Source of the DNA: Ricordea florida
Taxonomy: Eukaryota > Cnidaria > Anthozoa > Corallimorpharia > Ricordeidae
Direction of reading: 5' to 3'
DNA: 64,000 nt
NCBI GenBank assembly: GCA_949710005.1
Contig: OX453282.1
Location: 4,396,389-4,460,388 of the forward strand
The notes under the pieces were generated by a model. The model was given only the letters and a program-made list of their open reading frames with translations, did no database searches and was not told the origin of the DNA. The position numbers and the translations under genes were made by a program. Below are positions 32,400 through 43,117 of the stretch, piece after piece. Positions within the stretch are counted from its first letter, which is position 1, and the number at the start of each line of letters is the position of its first letter.

Positions 32400-33105
32400 C
32401 TCTACCGATTATTTTAAAGCTTGCATTTTGCTGAGAGATTACGTAGCTTATTCTCAAAAGACAGCCAACTATTTGAACAACTTACTCAGAGACTGATCTT
32501 TTTTAAAAAATGTCTTTGCTGGCCAACAGACCGCGTTTCTTAGGAGTTATTTTTCCTACACGCATCTTTAACAATAGACTTAAATGAACACAAGATTACT
32601 TAAAGCTAACTAGCGCTGTACGACAGATCATGAGTTATAATTACAAGAGAATTAAGTAATCCACCGAGGGTTTGACTTGTTTAACCCTTAAGGCGTATAA
32701 ATTGAAGTACACAACTGTAAAGAAATCCACGTTCCAACGAGGTGTATATTGAAGAGAAAACGTAACTACAGTGAAGTACTGTCCAGCAGTTTGTTCATAC
32801 CAGTACTGTGTCTTTTACTAGTCGTTTTCTCCCACTAATAAAAAGATGTACTATACATATGACACTAAGAATGACTCTAGAAACGGAAGAGTTAACAATA
32901 AGCCTTGGTACTTATTGCGATTAAGCGGCTTTGAGGACTAAAATTTCCTGCAAAACAATAGAGACCAATAAGAACGATTTGAATGGTCAGACAATGTGCT
33001 GATAAGCGTATTGATTGCATTTTAAACGGGACAAGGGGATTATTATGAGATTTATGTAAATCTCATCGAGACGGACAAAGTAATTAAATCAAAACTGGAA
33101 TTAAA
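32400..33105. other. No gene seen
   Basis: AT-rich upstream flank of the orphan gene. No repeat structure or ORF of note. Confidence 0.5.
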
Positions 33106-33420
33106 GAATTGAGTCTTTTGAAGCGATATGCACGTACAACGACAAAAGACGCTGAACGCTTAAAACGTGACAAGGCTGCATCTGTCCGTGTGCGCAGTCG
33201 CCGTAAAGAAGGGGTGGCAAAAAATTTTAGTCGAACCAGTTCACGAGTCTCAGTCTCGTTTTCTAGCGGTTCTGTGCGTCTCGAAGTCTCGATTTTTATG
33301 CGAAAGAGTCTCGCACTAAAAACAGTTTAGAGTCTCCGTCTCGCAATCTAAAAAGTCAAAATGTCTCGTGCTCGCAAAGAAAAACGCCAGTCTCGCCGTC
33401 TGGCATTTACCATTCACCAC
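33106..33420. repeat. Iterated GTCTCG-rich segment
   Basis: Many AGTCTC(A/G)GTCTCG-like words between 33245 and 33405. The plus-strand ORF over it has no recognisable protein and reflects the repeat. Confidence 0.5.
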
Positions 33421-34330
33421 CTCTTAAAGAGTTTCGTAACCTAGGTGATGTTTCTCTACTTTGAAAACTATCATTTGCAGCTATTGAAAACCCACAATGC
33501 TTAAAATCTGCAATATCCTTCTAAAGATAAGACTGATAACAAAGTTTGATGTTTATCTCTAAAACATAACGGCAGGATTTTGACGCGGATCAAGAGAGTG
33601 CAATCTACTGTTGGGTGACGTGTGCAAATTTGGCGCCATCTTGAATGCTCATGCCTCCATGCGGCGCGTAATACTGGCTTAATCTGGACAATACTTGCAT
33701 TCTCATTCTAAAACTCTACTGCGATTGGCCATGAGAACAAGTCGCCCTAGAAGCCCAAAGAGACCCGTTTCGTTCAGTGATTACAGGAGACAAAAATAAG
33801 GTAAGATGGAATCAGTGATAAAGATTTTACTGATACGAGGATTATGCTAATGATTGGTATTCACCGTTTAAAAAATACGGGATTTATCTCCGCGATAACT
33901 ATTATCTTGCAAGTGGGTCTCACTGTTACGATGAGTTATAGTAATTAGTGAAAAATATCATTTAATTAAACAAAGCGGGCTGTATTATTAAGCTTCTATT
34001 GCAGATGTCTCATAAATATTATTAAGTACTGATCATATTTAGGAGAGGATCTACTGCCCACTTTAACACAAGTTTGAATTATATGGACTGCAAGAAATTG
34101 AGGTAAGGTAACCGTTTGAAATACTTAAATGTGTCATCAGATGATGGAATTGATAAGCATGATTAAACATCTTCCGATTTCCAACTTCTTAGTTAACTTT
34201 CTCTTTAACTCTGAAGTAAATTTTGAAACACCAAAATTTCTTCTCTAATCAACGTCTTGGGATTTTTTTCGATAAGCAAAATTTCATTTGCCTAAATATT
34301 AAGACAAAACATTTAGAAATAGTAAAATGG
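33421..34330. other. No gene seen
   Basis: AT-rich sequence without convincing exons or inverted repeats. Confidence 0.45.
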
Positions 34331-34337
34331 CTCTGAA

Positions 34338-34640
34338 AGCAAAACCAAAGACGTTTGATTCCAGTACTCTTTTTCTTTTACAAATAATTTAACTAAATGT
34401 TTTATTTAAGAAGTAGAAAACATTTTCCGTGTTTCTATCGAGTTATAGAAACACGAGTGGAAGTTTGGGAGAACGAGAAATGACTTTAAAATCAAAAGCA
34501 AAGAAGTTTGATTCCAGTACTCTTTTTCTTTTACAAATAATTTAACTAAATGCTTATTTAAGAAACAGAATACATTATCCGTGTTTCTATCAAGTTATAG
34601 AAACACGACTGGAAGTTTGGGAAAACGAGAAGTGCTGTTG
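34338..34640. repeat. Tandem duplication of about 150 bp
   Basis: Two copies of a unit starting at GAAAGCAAAACCAAAGACG / AAAATCAAAAGCAAAGAAG, sharing TTTGATTCCAGTACTCTTTT and ending with the hairpin CGTGTTTCTAT...ATAGAAACACG. Confidence 0.82.
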
Positions 34641-34727
34641 GAACACGAGCCGAGAGGGGAGTGTTTCCGCAGCTTTTTCGAGTTCTCGCAAACTTTCACA
34701 AGTGTTTCTATTAAACAATTAGATTAT

Positions 34728-35060
34728 GAGCTCGAGATTTCTATCGCGTGATATTTGACGAGGGCGCAGCCCAAGTCAACTATCACGCATAGAAATCTCG
34801 AGCTCATAATATAATTGTTTTAGTATAAATCTACTACCCGTTCAAAACTTTGTCTTTTCTGGAACAGCCTCGACCAGTAAACTGTCTAAAATCTTCTTCA
34901 CGGACACTTCGAAAACGTGAAGAAACGGCCGCCATTTTGTTAGTAAGGGCACACTGCTACGCTACTCACTATCTGTCACAGAATAGATAGTGAGTAGCGT
35001 AGCCAATCAGAGCTCGGCATTTGTGATAGAACGCTAGTAGATTTATGCTAAAACTCGATA
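34728..35060. mobile_element. Foldback element with GAGCTCGAGATTTCTAT ends
   Basis: Inverted GAGCTCGAGATTTCTATCGC / ATAGAAATCTCGAGCTC at 34730-34806, then TAGTATAAATCTACTAC, an inverted GCTACGCTACTCACTATCTG pair (34955-35001) and AGTAGATTTATGCTAAAAC. A related element is at 37765-38070. Confidence 0.65.
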
Positions 35061-35349
35061 GAAACACGAAGAAAAAGTTTTTTACTTCTTTAAGAAAATA
35101 GCCCAATGCCCGTGAACACGACAACTTTTAAGTGTTTCTATAGAAACATGATTTTTAACCAATCAGCACGCCCATTTTCCTTGGGATGTTTTCTAAATGT
35201 AACTGTATGAGGAAAATAACGCGTGTATGTGTAAAGCTATAAATTTTGCAATTAAAATATCGCAACCCAAACAACCCCCCCCCCCCCCTCAACTCGGCCC
35301 CGTTTACCATTTCACTTATTTTTAGCTCAGAACCGGAGAAAGAAAAAAC

Positions 35350-37147
35350 ATGGCAAAGAAACTGATCTTCTCTATCTTCATGTTGGTTTGTCTGCTGACT
35401 GTTGTGAACGCTATTATGTTGAGCAGAGACCAACCATCCAAAATGCAGAAGGTATTATAACCAGTAGCTTGTAAATGGCCTCTATTTGCGTAATTCCAGT
35501 GATTTTCCCGATTTTACTGGGAATTATACTGCTCGTAAAATTCATACGAAACTACATCCGGGACCGTAGTGGTGCATTTTCCATATCCTCAATAGTGGGC
35601 ATATAATTCATGGTAGGCCACCATATAGTCTCCCAGCCAATGAACTCACACGGATATAATAGGGATTATTATGGGATAGCTGGGAGACTATATGGTGGCC
35701 TACCATGAATTATATGCCCACTAGTGCGGATATCGATGAAATCATTTCTCGCCTTGCACGATTCACTTTGTGTACAAAGCTGCCAAACGAATGTTTTAAT
35801 GTGTTTTTGTCTATATTATAAAGAAAAAAAATGCTCGTTAGCTAAAAGAGATATATATGAATTTTATGTTCTCGTAGCAAGAATAAGATCTCACCAGTTT
35901 GCTGTGTGAGATAATGTTCTTGCCACTTGAACATAAAAGTCATATCTTCTCGCTACCGTGTAATATCCTTTATACACACATTGATTGCACTATATGAATG
36001 TGAATATAAGTAAATTTGGATCAATGTCAGATTCTGGGCAACTGTGCCCCTAACCCTCCCCTAGCCCAACAAGTTATAATGAGTTAAAAAGGTAGCGTTA
36101 ATGTTGAGTTTAGAGAGGGGTAGGTGATTTAATCTATACGTGAACTGCGGATGAAAGATTTAACAACTGAAAGATCGCCGCAATTGTGTATACAACTTAA
36201 GCAAATGCCAAGATGACCTGAAAAAATTGATAGTATTATGTTATTTTGGCTTCTGCATATGAAATAACGCAGAAGCCAATAGGTCAAAGGAAACACGAGT
36301 GATTGAGTGATTGAAGGAGCCAAACAGTGCGTGCCTAGTCTTTCGCCAATCACAATGCACAATACAATTCGCGCACCGCGAAGAATTGTGGGTATGTAAA
36401 AGAAATGAAATCGAGGAAAGGCGATAGGTATGGCAAAAAGGTCCGAATAATTAACAATTATTCGCCGAAGGCGAAGTGATTATCGGTGAATATTCACCGA
36501 GACGAAGGGGCCGGTTGTTCGAAGGCCGATTAGCGTTAAACCAGGGTTAAATTTTAACCCGGGTTTCATTTCCTCTTGTTAAAAAGCATTTTCTCTGTTA
36601 ACTTTCTATATTTTGTTTCAGAGCATACAATCATCATATTGTATTCAAAAAGAATTATACTGAATGTGCTTTTTAAGCTCTCGAATCTGCATATCAATTT
36701 CGCTCTAACCCTGGGTTACCTTAACTCTGCTTCGAACAACTCGGCCGAGGTGATTATTTCAAAAAAGAAAAGAAAAAGCATTGTACAACACGAAAACATT
36801 TTATTTCATCAAAAGCCCGCGAACGTCTGGCAGCCATTTTGTTCGTCGAGGTGATTATCGGCTGATAATCCGAGATAGCGAACCAATCAGAGCGCGCGAT
36901 TTTGTATAATCACCTGAGTATTTATACTAAACTTAATTAATGCAGTAGCCACATGCACACAATGCTTGTCTGTCTTTTTTAGATGGGAAACAAGAGAGAT
37001 ATCAGGCGGTGTTGGGACGTACGTGGTACACCTTGTAACACACCTGATGAGTGTCTCTGTGCAGACTCAGTGGGGATTTATAACCTGAGATGCAAATTAC
37101 CTGTTGTAAACCAAGGACAGAAGTTGTGTTTGGAGCGTGAGAAGTAA
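35350..37147 (+). CDS. Secreted six-cysteine peptide precursor (2 exons, 88 aa)
   Basis: Exon 1 is 35350-35451 (34 codons, ending AAG then GTATTA). Exon 2 is 36983-37147 (54 codons plus TAA), after a good acceptor TGTCTTTTTTAG. The phase-0 junction gives an 88-aa precursor. Residues 1-21 form a clear signal peptide (basic start, hydrophobic core, cleavage after VVNA). Mature-region cysteines at 44, 52, 58, 60, 71 and 83 give C-x7-C-x5-C-x-C-x10-C-x11-C. A dibasic site (NKR, ending about residue 39) and RR just before the first Cys suggest propeptide cleavage. AATAAA at 37160-37165 lies 13 nt after the stop. It could be a small cysteine-rich coral protein with signalling, antimicrobial or venom-like roles; the sequence alone does not decide, and I recognise no exact family. 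Confidence 0.78.
35595..35721. mobile_element. Palindromic MITE with TA target duplication
   Basis: About 42-bp perfect arms (GTGGGCATATAATTCATGG and complement) flanked by TA on both sides, in the intron of the peptide gene. TA duplication fits Tc1/mariner-type movement. Confidence 0.82.
36018..36128. mobile_element. Palindromic MITE, family P (copy 6, truncated)
   Basis: Left arm GGATCAATGTCAGATTCTGG; the right arm stops at GGGGTAGGTG. Duplicate at 45980-46090. Confidence 0.75.
36451..36932. mobile_element. Foldback element F interrupted by a family G MITE
   Basis: The outer element begins TTAACAATTATTCGCCGAAG and ends near CACCTGAGTATTTATACTA. The inner MITE (about 36507-36746, GGGGCCGGTTGTTCGAAGG ... 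TTCGAACAACTCGGCC) interrupts the stretch that is continuous in the copy at 25922-26245. Duplicate at +9962. Confidence 0.75.
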
Positions 37148-37199
37148 AGGTCATGTCATAATAAATCGATCTGAATGGACAAACAATGTGTTATATTGA

Positions 37200-37226
37200 T
37201 ACATACATACATACATACATGCATAC
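37200..37226. repeat. ATAC microsatellite
   Basis: ATACATACATACATACATAC just beyond the peptide gene. Duplicate at +9962. Confidence 0.85.
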
Positions 37227-37764
37227 ACGTCCTTTAGTTTAGTGTCAAATCGTTCTAGCGCAAAAAAAGCACTAACTGGGGGCACTCTAAAACAAACGGT
37301 ATGTTACAAGTTGATAAAAATGTTAACATAATAAAATATTAATAAAATAGATATTAATATTAATTTAAATATTGGGTTAAATATTAAAACTATTAACATA
37401 TTTTGAGAGAATAACCTAAGTAGTTTGGTGATAGCAATTTGTTCCACAACCACCTACTTCAGCTGATAATTCTATTTGGTACCATCTTTCTAAAATTCTG
37501 GCAGGGATTAATTGTCCTTTCGATTGTCCATTTTGATAATAGTTTTAGAAAGGGACAAGGGGATTTGGGGATCTATGCAAATATATAAGAGGTAAAAGTC
37601 GATCATCCACAACAAATTTAACTGAATGTACTAACACTGCGCTAGTAAATGCACTGATAAAAGTTTGAAAAGAGACTAGGGGATTTGGAGATTTATGTAA
37701 ATCTCATAAGGAGGAAAGAGGATCTCAGTGGGGTTGTGGCTTTTCCGGCTAACGGTTATTAGTA
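37227..37764. other. No gene seen
   Basis: AT-rich sequence with a weak internal repeat (AAAGGGACAAGGGGATTTGG at about 37550 and AAAGAGACTAGGGGATTTGG at about 37667). Confidence 0.5.
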
Positions 37765-38070
37765 AAAATCTACTAGTATAGTAATGCAAATGCAGCAATC
37801 TGATTGGCTTAGCTACTGCAAACTATCAGCCATTAGACAACACTTGGTTGAAGATCATTTTCAAAATGGCGACATCTTCGCGCTTTAGCGAAGTTTTCCA
37901 TGAAGATTTGGTACTTTGGTATTTTTTTCACCGACAAATGATTCGTTTATTATGACTTTTACTAAAACGAGTAGATTATTCGCTCTCGATTTCTATGAGG
38001 TGATAGTTGATTCGACCTTCGGCCTCATCAACTAGCACCCCACAGAAATCTCGAGCTCATAATCTAAATT
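37765..38070. mobile_element. Foldback element with TCTACTAGTATAGTAATG / GAGCTCATAATCTAAA ends
   Basis: Contains CAGCAATCTGATTGGCTTAG, CAAAATGGCGACATC, and an inner inverted pair ATTTCTATGAGGTGATAG / CTAGCACCCCACAGAAAT. Related to 34728-35060. Confidence 0.55.
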
Positions 38071-38486
38071 TAAATATTTGAAGCTTTTTCACGGCTAACG
38101 GTTTTTAAATGTCCCAATTTTTACTATAACGCTTAATTTTTGCCCGTTTTACGGCTTAAGGTTAACCCCATTCAGAACCTCTTAAAGCCATTTATGCTAC
38201 GAGCAGCCCAACAGCTGTGGCATTTGTCTCGCATATCAAAGGACAGTTCACAGACGACAGAGGACAGAAGGAACATCACATTGTGTACAATCTTGTACGT
38301 TCACTGCAAAGCTGATCCGCCAAAGTGCAATGTTCGCAGCTTAAGCTGAAGATTTGTGGCTATGTCTTGTCGTCTTTGTTTTAAGATGATCGTGTCGTTC
38401 AAATTCTGAATTCCTTCAAATTCTGCTTCTGAATGAGAACCGTTTCTGAGATCTCATGAAAAAAGGTGTTCTGCTGTTTAGTATTG

Positions 38487-38745
38487 CAGTTCAGTATTGC
38501 AGTTTAGTATTGCTGTTTAGTGCTGCAGTTCAGTATTGCAGTTTATTATCGCAGTTCAGTATTGCACCTTAGTATTGCACTTCAGTATTGCAGTTCAATA
38601 TTGCATTTAAGTATTACAGTTCAGTGTTGCAGTTTATTATCGCAGTTCAGTATTGCACCTTAGTATTGCACTTCAGTATTGCAGTTCAATATTGCATTTA
38701 AGTATTACAGTTCAGTATTGCAGTTTAGTATTGCAGTTTAGATCT
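38487..38745. repeat. TTCAGTATTGCAG minisatellite
   Basis: Over 20 degenerate copies of a 12-13 bp word (GTATTGCAGTTCA/TTTA), with a higher-order repeat of about 100 bp. Duplicate at 48449-48707. Confidence 0.88.
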
Positions 38746-38994
38746 ATAGTTGTGTTCTCTAGCATCTCCGTTCTAAAGCAACGTTAGCACTAGACTGAAA
38801 AGTTAGTTACTAAAAAGCTTGTTCGTTTTGTAGTTGGCTTTTGTTAATTTTCCGCCGTAAAAACTTTAATCAGAGCGATCCAGTGTTACAAGACAATGCG
38901 ATATTTTCTTTCAGTTTTTACCTTTGTATGATTATTTGTTTACATACAAATCTGTTTGGTTGTGAAAATGAGAAGCATTCATACCGTTTCTGGG

Positions 38995-39180
38995 GCCCGT
39001 TTCTCGAAAGACCCGGTAAATTATCGGGCCCGGTAAGTCACCCGGCAAGTCCCCGTAAACCTTTTCAGGTGTTTCTCGAAGCTCCCGTTATTTTCGATCC
39101 TGTTGATTTGTCCGGTAACTTGCCCGGTAATTTACGGCAGGTCGTGACCTCCCGTAAAGTTACCGGGAAGTCGCAAATGT
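38995..39180. repeat. CCCGGTAA-rich inverted repeat segment
   Basis: GGGCCCGTTTCTCGAAAGACC followed by many CCGGTAA/TTACCGG words, probably a MITE. The ORF across it (38841-39191) is a by-product. Confidence 0.5.
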
Positions 39181-39195
39181 TGCAAAACTAACAAA

Positions 39196-39557
39196 ATGGC
39201 GGCCAGTGGCAGACTTTTTTGTTTAGCGCGAGGACCACGGTCTTTTCAAAGACGCCCCTTTCGATTCTGGGGTAAGATTTCCTCACAGGTCCCTACCTCA
39301 TTATGCATGCTGTAGCCGTACGGTTTCGTTCTCAGAAATGTTTGCACGCGCACTTCCCAAGACAATACAACTACAGCATGCATAATGAAGTAGGGACCTG
39401 TGCGGAAATCTTACCCTTTCTAGCCGACATTGCTGACTGCGAGGTCATTGAACAATTTCGGCTCTCTCGAGCAAGAATAGAGTGGCTCGTTGAGGAACTG
39501 AAGGAGGAATTGGAAAGAAACACGACGAGAAGCTGCCCACTGGCTTCCGAAACGTAG
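39196..39557 (+). pseudogene. PIF/Harbinger-type nuclease N-terminal remnant, split by a MITE
   Basis: The start MAASGRLFCLARGPRSFQRR (39196-39271) and the stretch IADCEVIEQFRLSRARIEWL with VEELKEELERNTTRSCPLAS (39424-39556) resemble the N terminus of HARBI1-like nucleases (RFRFSR...LxxLLxxxLxRxTxRSxxL). A TAG at 39555-39557 ends it long before the DDE domain. A family S MITE (39272-39414) sits between the halves. Removing 39272-39423 as a GT-AG intron joins them in frame. Duplicate at 49158-49519. Confidence 0.6.
39272..39414. mobile_element. MITE family S, copy 2 (inside the Harbinger frame)
   Basis: Starts GTAAGATTTCCTCACAGGTC and ends GACCTGTGCGGAAATCTTAC. CATGCTGTAG and CTACAGCATG lie inside the arms. 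Duplicate at 49234-49376. Confidence 0.88.
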
Positions 39558-39559
39558 CT

Positions 39560-40560
39560 AAATATTTGTTGTTTTACTTTTTACAGTTGGAATGCATTTG
39601 CATGGAAACGCTATATAAATGTGAGGTTCTATTTTATTGTTTTTTAAAAGCAACAAACAGCGGAAAAAAATCAGTGAATACATGAAACGCCGATCACTTG
39701 CCGCGCGTTATGACTTCCAAATGACTTCTTTGTCACGCAAACCTGATCCTACTGCAAGGCAAACCTGTTTCCTGTGCGTTAACTGCGGACTTTTTTTACC
39801 TTTTTGGGAAGGAGAAGGGAATAAGAAAACAGACATTCTACAGATAAAGGTAATTACATAAAAGAGCGATCGGGAAAAGAGTCGCATTATGCGCGGTGCA
39901 CAAACACGAAGAAGAGTACTGTACTCACGATAGATAAACGAGAAAAAAGAGTTTTTAAATTATTCTCCCCAATCACAAAATTGTTTCAGTCGCATTTCTC
40001 TTGATCTTAAATTGGTTTATGCTAGAGCAGTCAATTTAGGGATCTTTGAAAATTGCGCTTGATGTTTCCCGGCCGGAGAAAGCGAGTTAATAGGGAGTTA
40101 AAGAAACGAGGACGGCTACGACTACGGCAACCCCACAAAACAATAAACGCATTGGTTAGAAGAGTGTAAATAATCGTACTGCACGTGCTGCACGTGCTGC
40201 ATGGATTTTAGCAAGTAAATTAGCGGTCCTCTGCACAAGGGCTACGTGAAAACACCAAATTTGAGGTTTTGATGACAACGTAAGCATGTAACAGAGAATC
40301 TTTCATTCTGAGACCGCTCGTACCAATTTATTTTTAAGATACTTCACTCATTTTTCCCGAATACCGAAACCGCACGTACAGGGAGGCCACAATATGAAAG
40401 CTGACGTCAGCAAGACTTGTGATACATCCTGATAACATTGCTTGTTAATATTAAACATACCATCATAGCATCATCGAAGCATCATTGGCCAAAGCGACCA
40501 AAACGGTTAATCACATTAAGTATTACCTGGAAAAGGCTGTGATTGCAAACCACAGAGTTA
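39560..40560. other. No firm gene; possible exon near 39650-39849
   Basis: A plus-strand stretch between TTTTTTAAAAG and AAAG|GTAATTAC is open and basic (KISEYMKRRSLAARYDFQMT), so it could be an exon. No homologue is recognised. The rest is AT-rich, with CTGCACGTG doubled near 40180. Confidence 0.3.
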
Positions 40561-40900
40561 AACTGTAAGGTGATATAATGAACCCTGATGCGTTGTAAAA
40601 TAACACACTTGGCTCGCGCTTGCAAAACAACCGGATGCCGACCGCCTGCCGACCGTTCAAAAGAGCGTTATCACCGCAGACATTTTCTTTTCACAGAACA
40701 ATGTTTTCGCAAGGAAACTATTCAAGAAAAAGGATTTTGAAAGGCTTTACAAAGTACACTGTTCTTAGCATGAAAGCCACCGCTGTTTTAGTTACCCTTG
40801 CCCACGTTTCAAAAAAGGAAAAAAGAAACCACTAAGCCGCTCAAGTAACATTTATGGACCCGAATAGTCAACTTCATGAACCACCAACGCCTTTCTATAC
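40561..40900 (+). other. Possible last exon (NNVFARKLFKKKDFERLY)
   Basis: After a strong acceptor (TTTTCTTTTCACAG, ending at 40697) one frame reads NNVFARKLFKKKDFERLYKV and stops at TAG. No partner exon was identified. Confidence 0.25.
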
Positions 40901-40919
40901 GAGTTTAATTTAATTTGCT

Positions 40920-41140
40920 ATATCGCAAAGATGTCACTATTTTGAAAGTGATCTTCAAGCAAGTGCTGCACTCTAATGGCTGATATGTGAGCAAGAGCTC
41001 AGCCAATCAGATTGCAGCATTTGCATAAGTACACTTATGTCTAGTAGATTTTTAATAATTAAAAATTATTCTCAGAAATCGAGGTAAATATTCCTAAAGC
41101 CACTATTCAACAAGATTGAAGAGAATAATTGTTTCAGTAA
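40920..41140. mobile_element. Foldback-type element with CCAATCAGATTGCAGCA
   Basis: Inverted CTGCACTCTAATGGCTGA / CAGCCAATCAGATTGCAGCA centre, TAGTAGATTTTTAATAATTA, and a GAGAATAATTGTTTCAGTAA end like the other foldback copies. Confidence 0.5.
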
Positions 41141-41435
41141 AAACGAATGAAGCAACCTCAGTAGGGAGCTTAGACAAACAGACGACGCTAAGGATAACAC
41201 AACCGGTTGAAGCGTAATTCGTACAACTATACTTTGCACATGCAGTTTTATTGTATCGTTCATTTGCACTATATATGTTTAGTCCTGCCCTGGCCAACGT
41301 TTCATCGAGGTAGTGTCTTGCTTATAATTTCCCATGTAAAGCCTCTTCGAATAAGCTGAAAAGCGTGAATCAGTGCCAGCCATATTTCGCTAGCTTAGAC
41401 GCCATTTTGTTTTTTTTCTCAAAACGAACGGGAAA

Positions 41436-41632
41436 GATCTCATGTATATACCCACCACGAGTCCCCAACTACGTAACACACGTTAAATTACTCAATGCTC
41501 CATTCAATTACGTCAACGTACCATTGAATTACGTACAGGGGACTCGTGGTGGGTATATACATGAGATCCCTGCCTGTAAAGGGAAACAATTACATACAAT
41601 GGGACTCGTGGTGGGTATAAACATAAGATCTC
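41436..41632. mobile_element. MITE with GATCTCATGTATATACCCAC ends plus an extra end
   Basis: Inverted arms: GATCTCATGTATATACCCAC then CACGAGTCCCC at 41436-41466, complement at 41540-41570, followed by a third partial end (GGGACTCGTGGTGGGTATAA). Duplicate at +9962. Confidence 0.85.
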
Positions 41633-42094
41633 TCCCAAACACACACATACTGGCTCAAGGATTACCCAGAAGCCCCTACATTATTCACCTCCTAGGAGGT
41701 GAATAGTGTTGAATATCCAGCTGAGGCGGAGAGCCAATCAGATTGCTCAAAATGCCAAGGTTGCTGAATTGGTAAAATTTATAGCGACAACTCGTATACC
41801 TTAGTTTGACTTTATATAGAGAATGAACATGCCAAGTGACACCAAGCTAAGAAATTTGGCGCAAGTAGAAGAAGAAAAATAGCTTTCATGAGCTTTCTAC
41901 TAAAAAAAAAAACAAGAACAAATGAAAAATATAATACTGGCAATGACCAAGAAAGAAAAAACTTGAAAATCATTCTGGGATAGGTACTGTACCTAAAATT
42001 TTCTTACAAATAAAAAAAGGAATTCTAACTCTTCTGTGCATCAAAATATCTGAAACTCTGATAAAAATGACATGACAAAAACAAGACAGTTTAC

Positions 42095-42149
42095 CTCTAA
42101 CATTTTCAAAGTGCCTTGAAGTCTGTGTAGGTGTAAGTTTCCGGCGAAG
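42095..42149 (-). other. Candidate internal exon (FAGNLHLHRLQGTLKMLE)
   Basis: On the minus strand a pyrimidine-rich acceptor (TTCTTTCTCCACTTAG) and a donor (GAG|GTAAACTG) bound 55 nt, open as FAGNLHLHRLQGTLKMLE. It looks like a real exon of an unrecognised gene; neighbours were not found. Duplicate at 52057-52111. Confidence 0.4.
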
Positions 42150-42221
42150 CTAAGTGGAGAAAGAAGCAAACAAGAACTTAATTTGATAGAGTCTCATGGA
42201 AAAATGTTTGCACCTGGGCTG

Positions 42222-42431
42222 GGTTGTTAGAAGCAGGGTTAAGGTAACCCAGGGTTACGCAAAATTTAAATGCAGATAAGAGAGCTTAAAAAGCACATTC
42301 AGTACCATTTTTTTTTAATATAATTTGATGATTGTATGCTCTGAAAAAAATAGAGGAAGTTATCAGAGAAAATGCTTTTAACAAGAGGAAAAGAAATTTA
42401 ACGCTGGCTTAGCACTAATCGGCCAACTGGC
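42222..42431. mobile_element. MITE family G, reversed copy
   Basis: Left GCTGGGTTGTTAGAAGCAGG with GTAACCCAGGGTTACG, right GGCTTAGCACTAATCGGCCA. Same interior as 17692-17905. Duplicate at +9962. Confidence 0.72.
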
Positions 42432-43117
42432 CCCTGGATGTTTGACCAAGGGTAACATAGATAGCAACTGTATCAAGTGTTCCAGGACAAAATTAGCTCC
42501 AAAAATCAAGGCCATAAAGGCCACCATAGAGGGTCTTGGGAAAGGGGGGGGGGGGTCCTTGTTCCCTTCCAAAATTGCTTTATGTTTCCATGTTCCTGCA
42601 GCTTTTCCTTATTTGTTGCCCATAACATATCTGCTTGCCTTGTATCCCCCACCTCCCAACTATAGAGTTTCGACAAGTTTTTGTAGCTACTTCTATTCTT
42701 AGAAGAGGAAAAGCTACTATGTCATCGAGTGTGTAAGTCCATAAGTGGTCCAATCTTCGGATTGTGTTCAGAGCATATTTTATCAGTTTTATTTCGGATT
42801 GTTGGTTTTATACAATCCCAAACTCAACAAAATTCTACTACATTGACAATAGCCGAGGCTAATCTTGATGTTACCCGATACACTTTCATCCACTCTTGTC
42901 AATGATTGACTCCTAATCAATTGAAACGCTCCAGCGACGTTGCTTTCTTTCCACGTGGAATCAACTGTTGTTTACAATGTTTTGCTACTTAATTTGCACC
43001 AGCAACCAGGCATAGCTTTCAAGCAATGTACACAATGTGTTCTAGAAAAGACTTCTTTAGGTTGTTTGACGGTCTGCTCAGAATTTCCAAAACAAAAAAC
43101 CAACACTGAATCGACAT

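Noticed and set aside
38841-39191. 116-codon ORF (MLIFRRKNFNQSDP)
   Set aside because: Its second half is the CCCGGTAA inverted repeat; no domain and no splice support.
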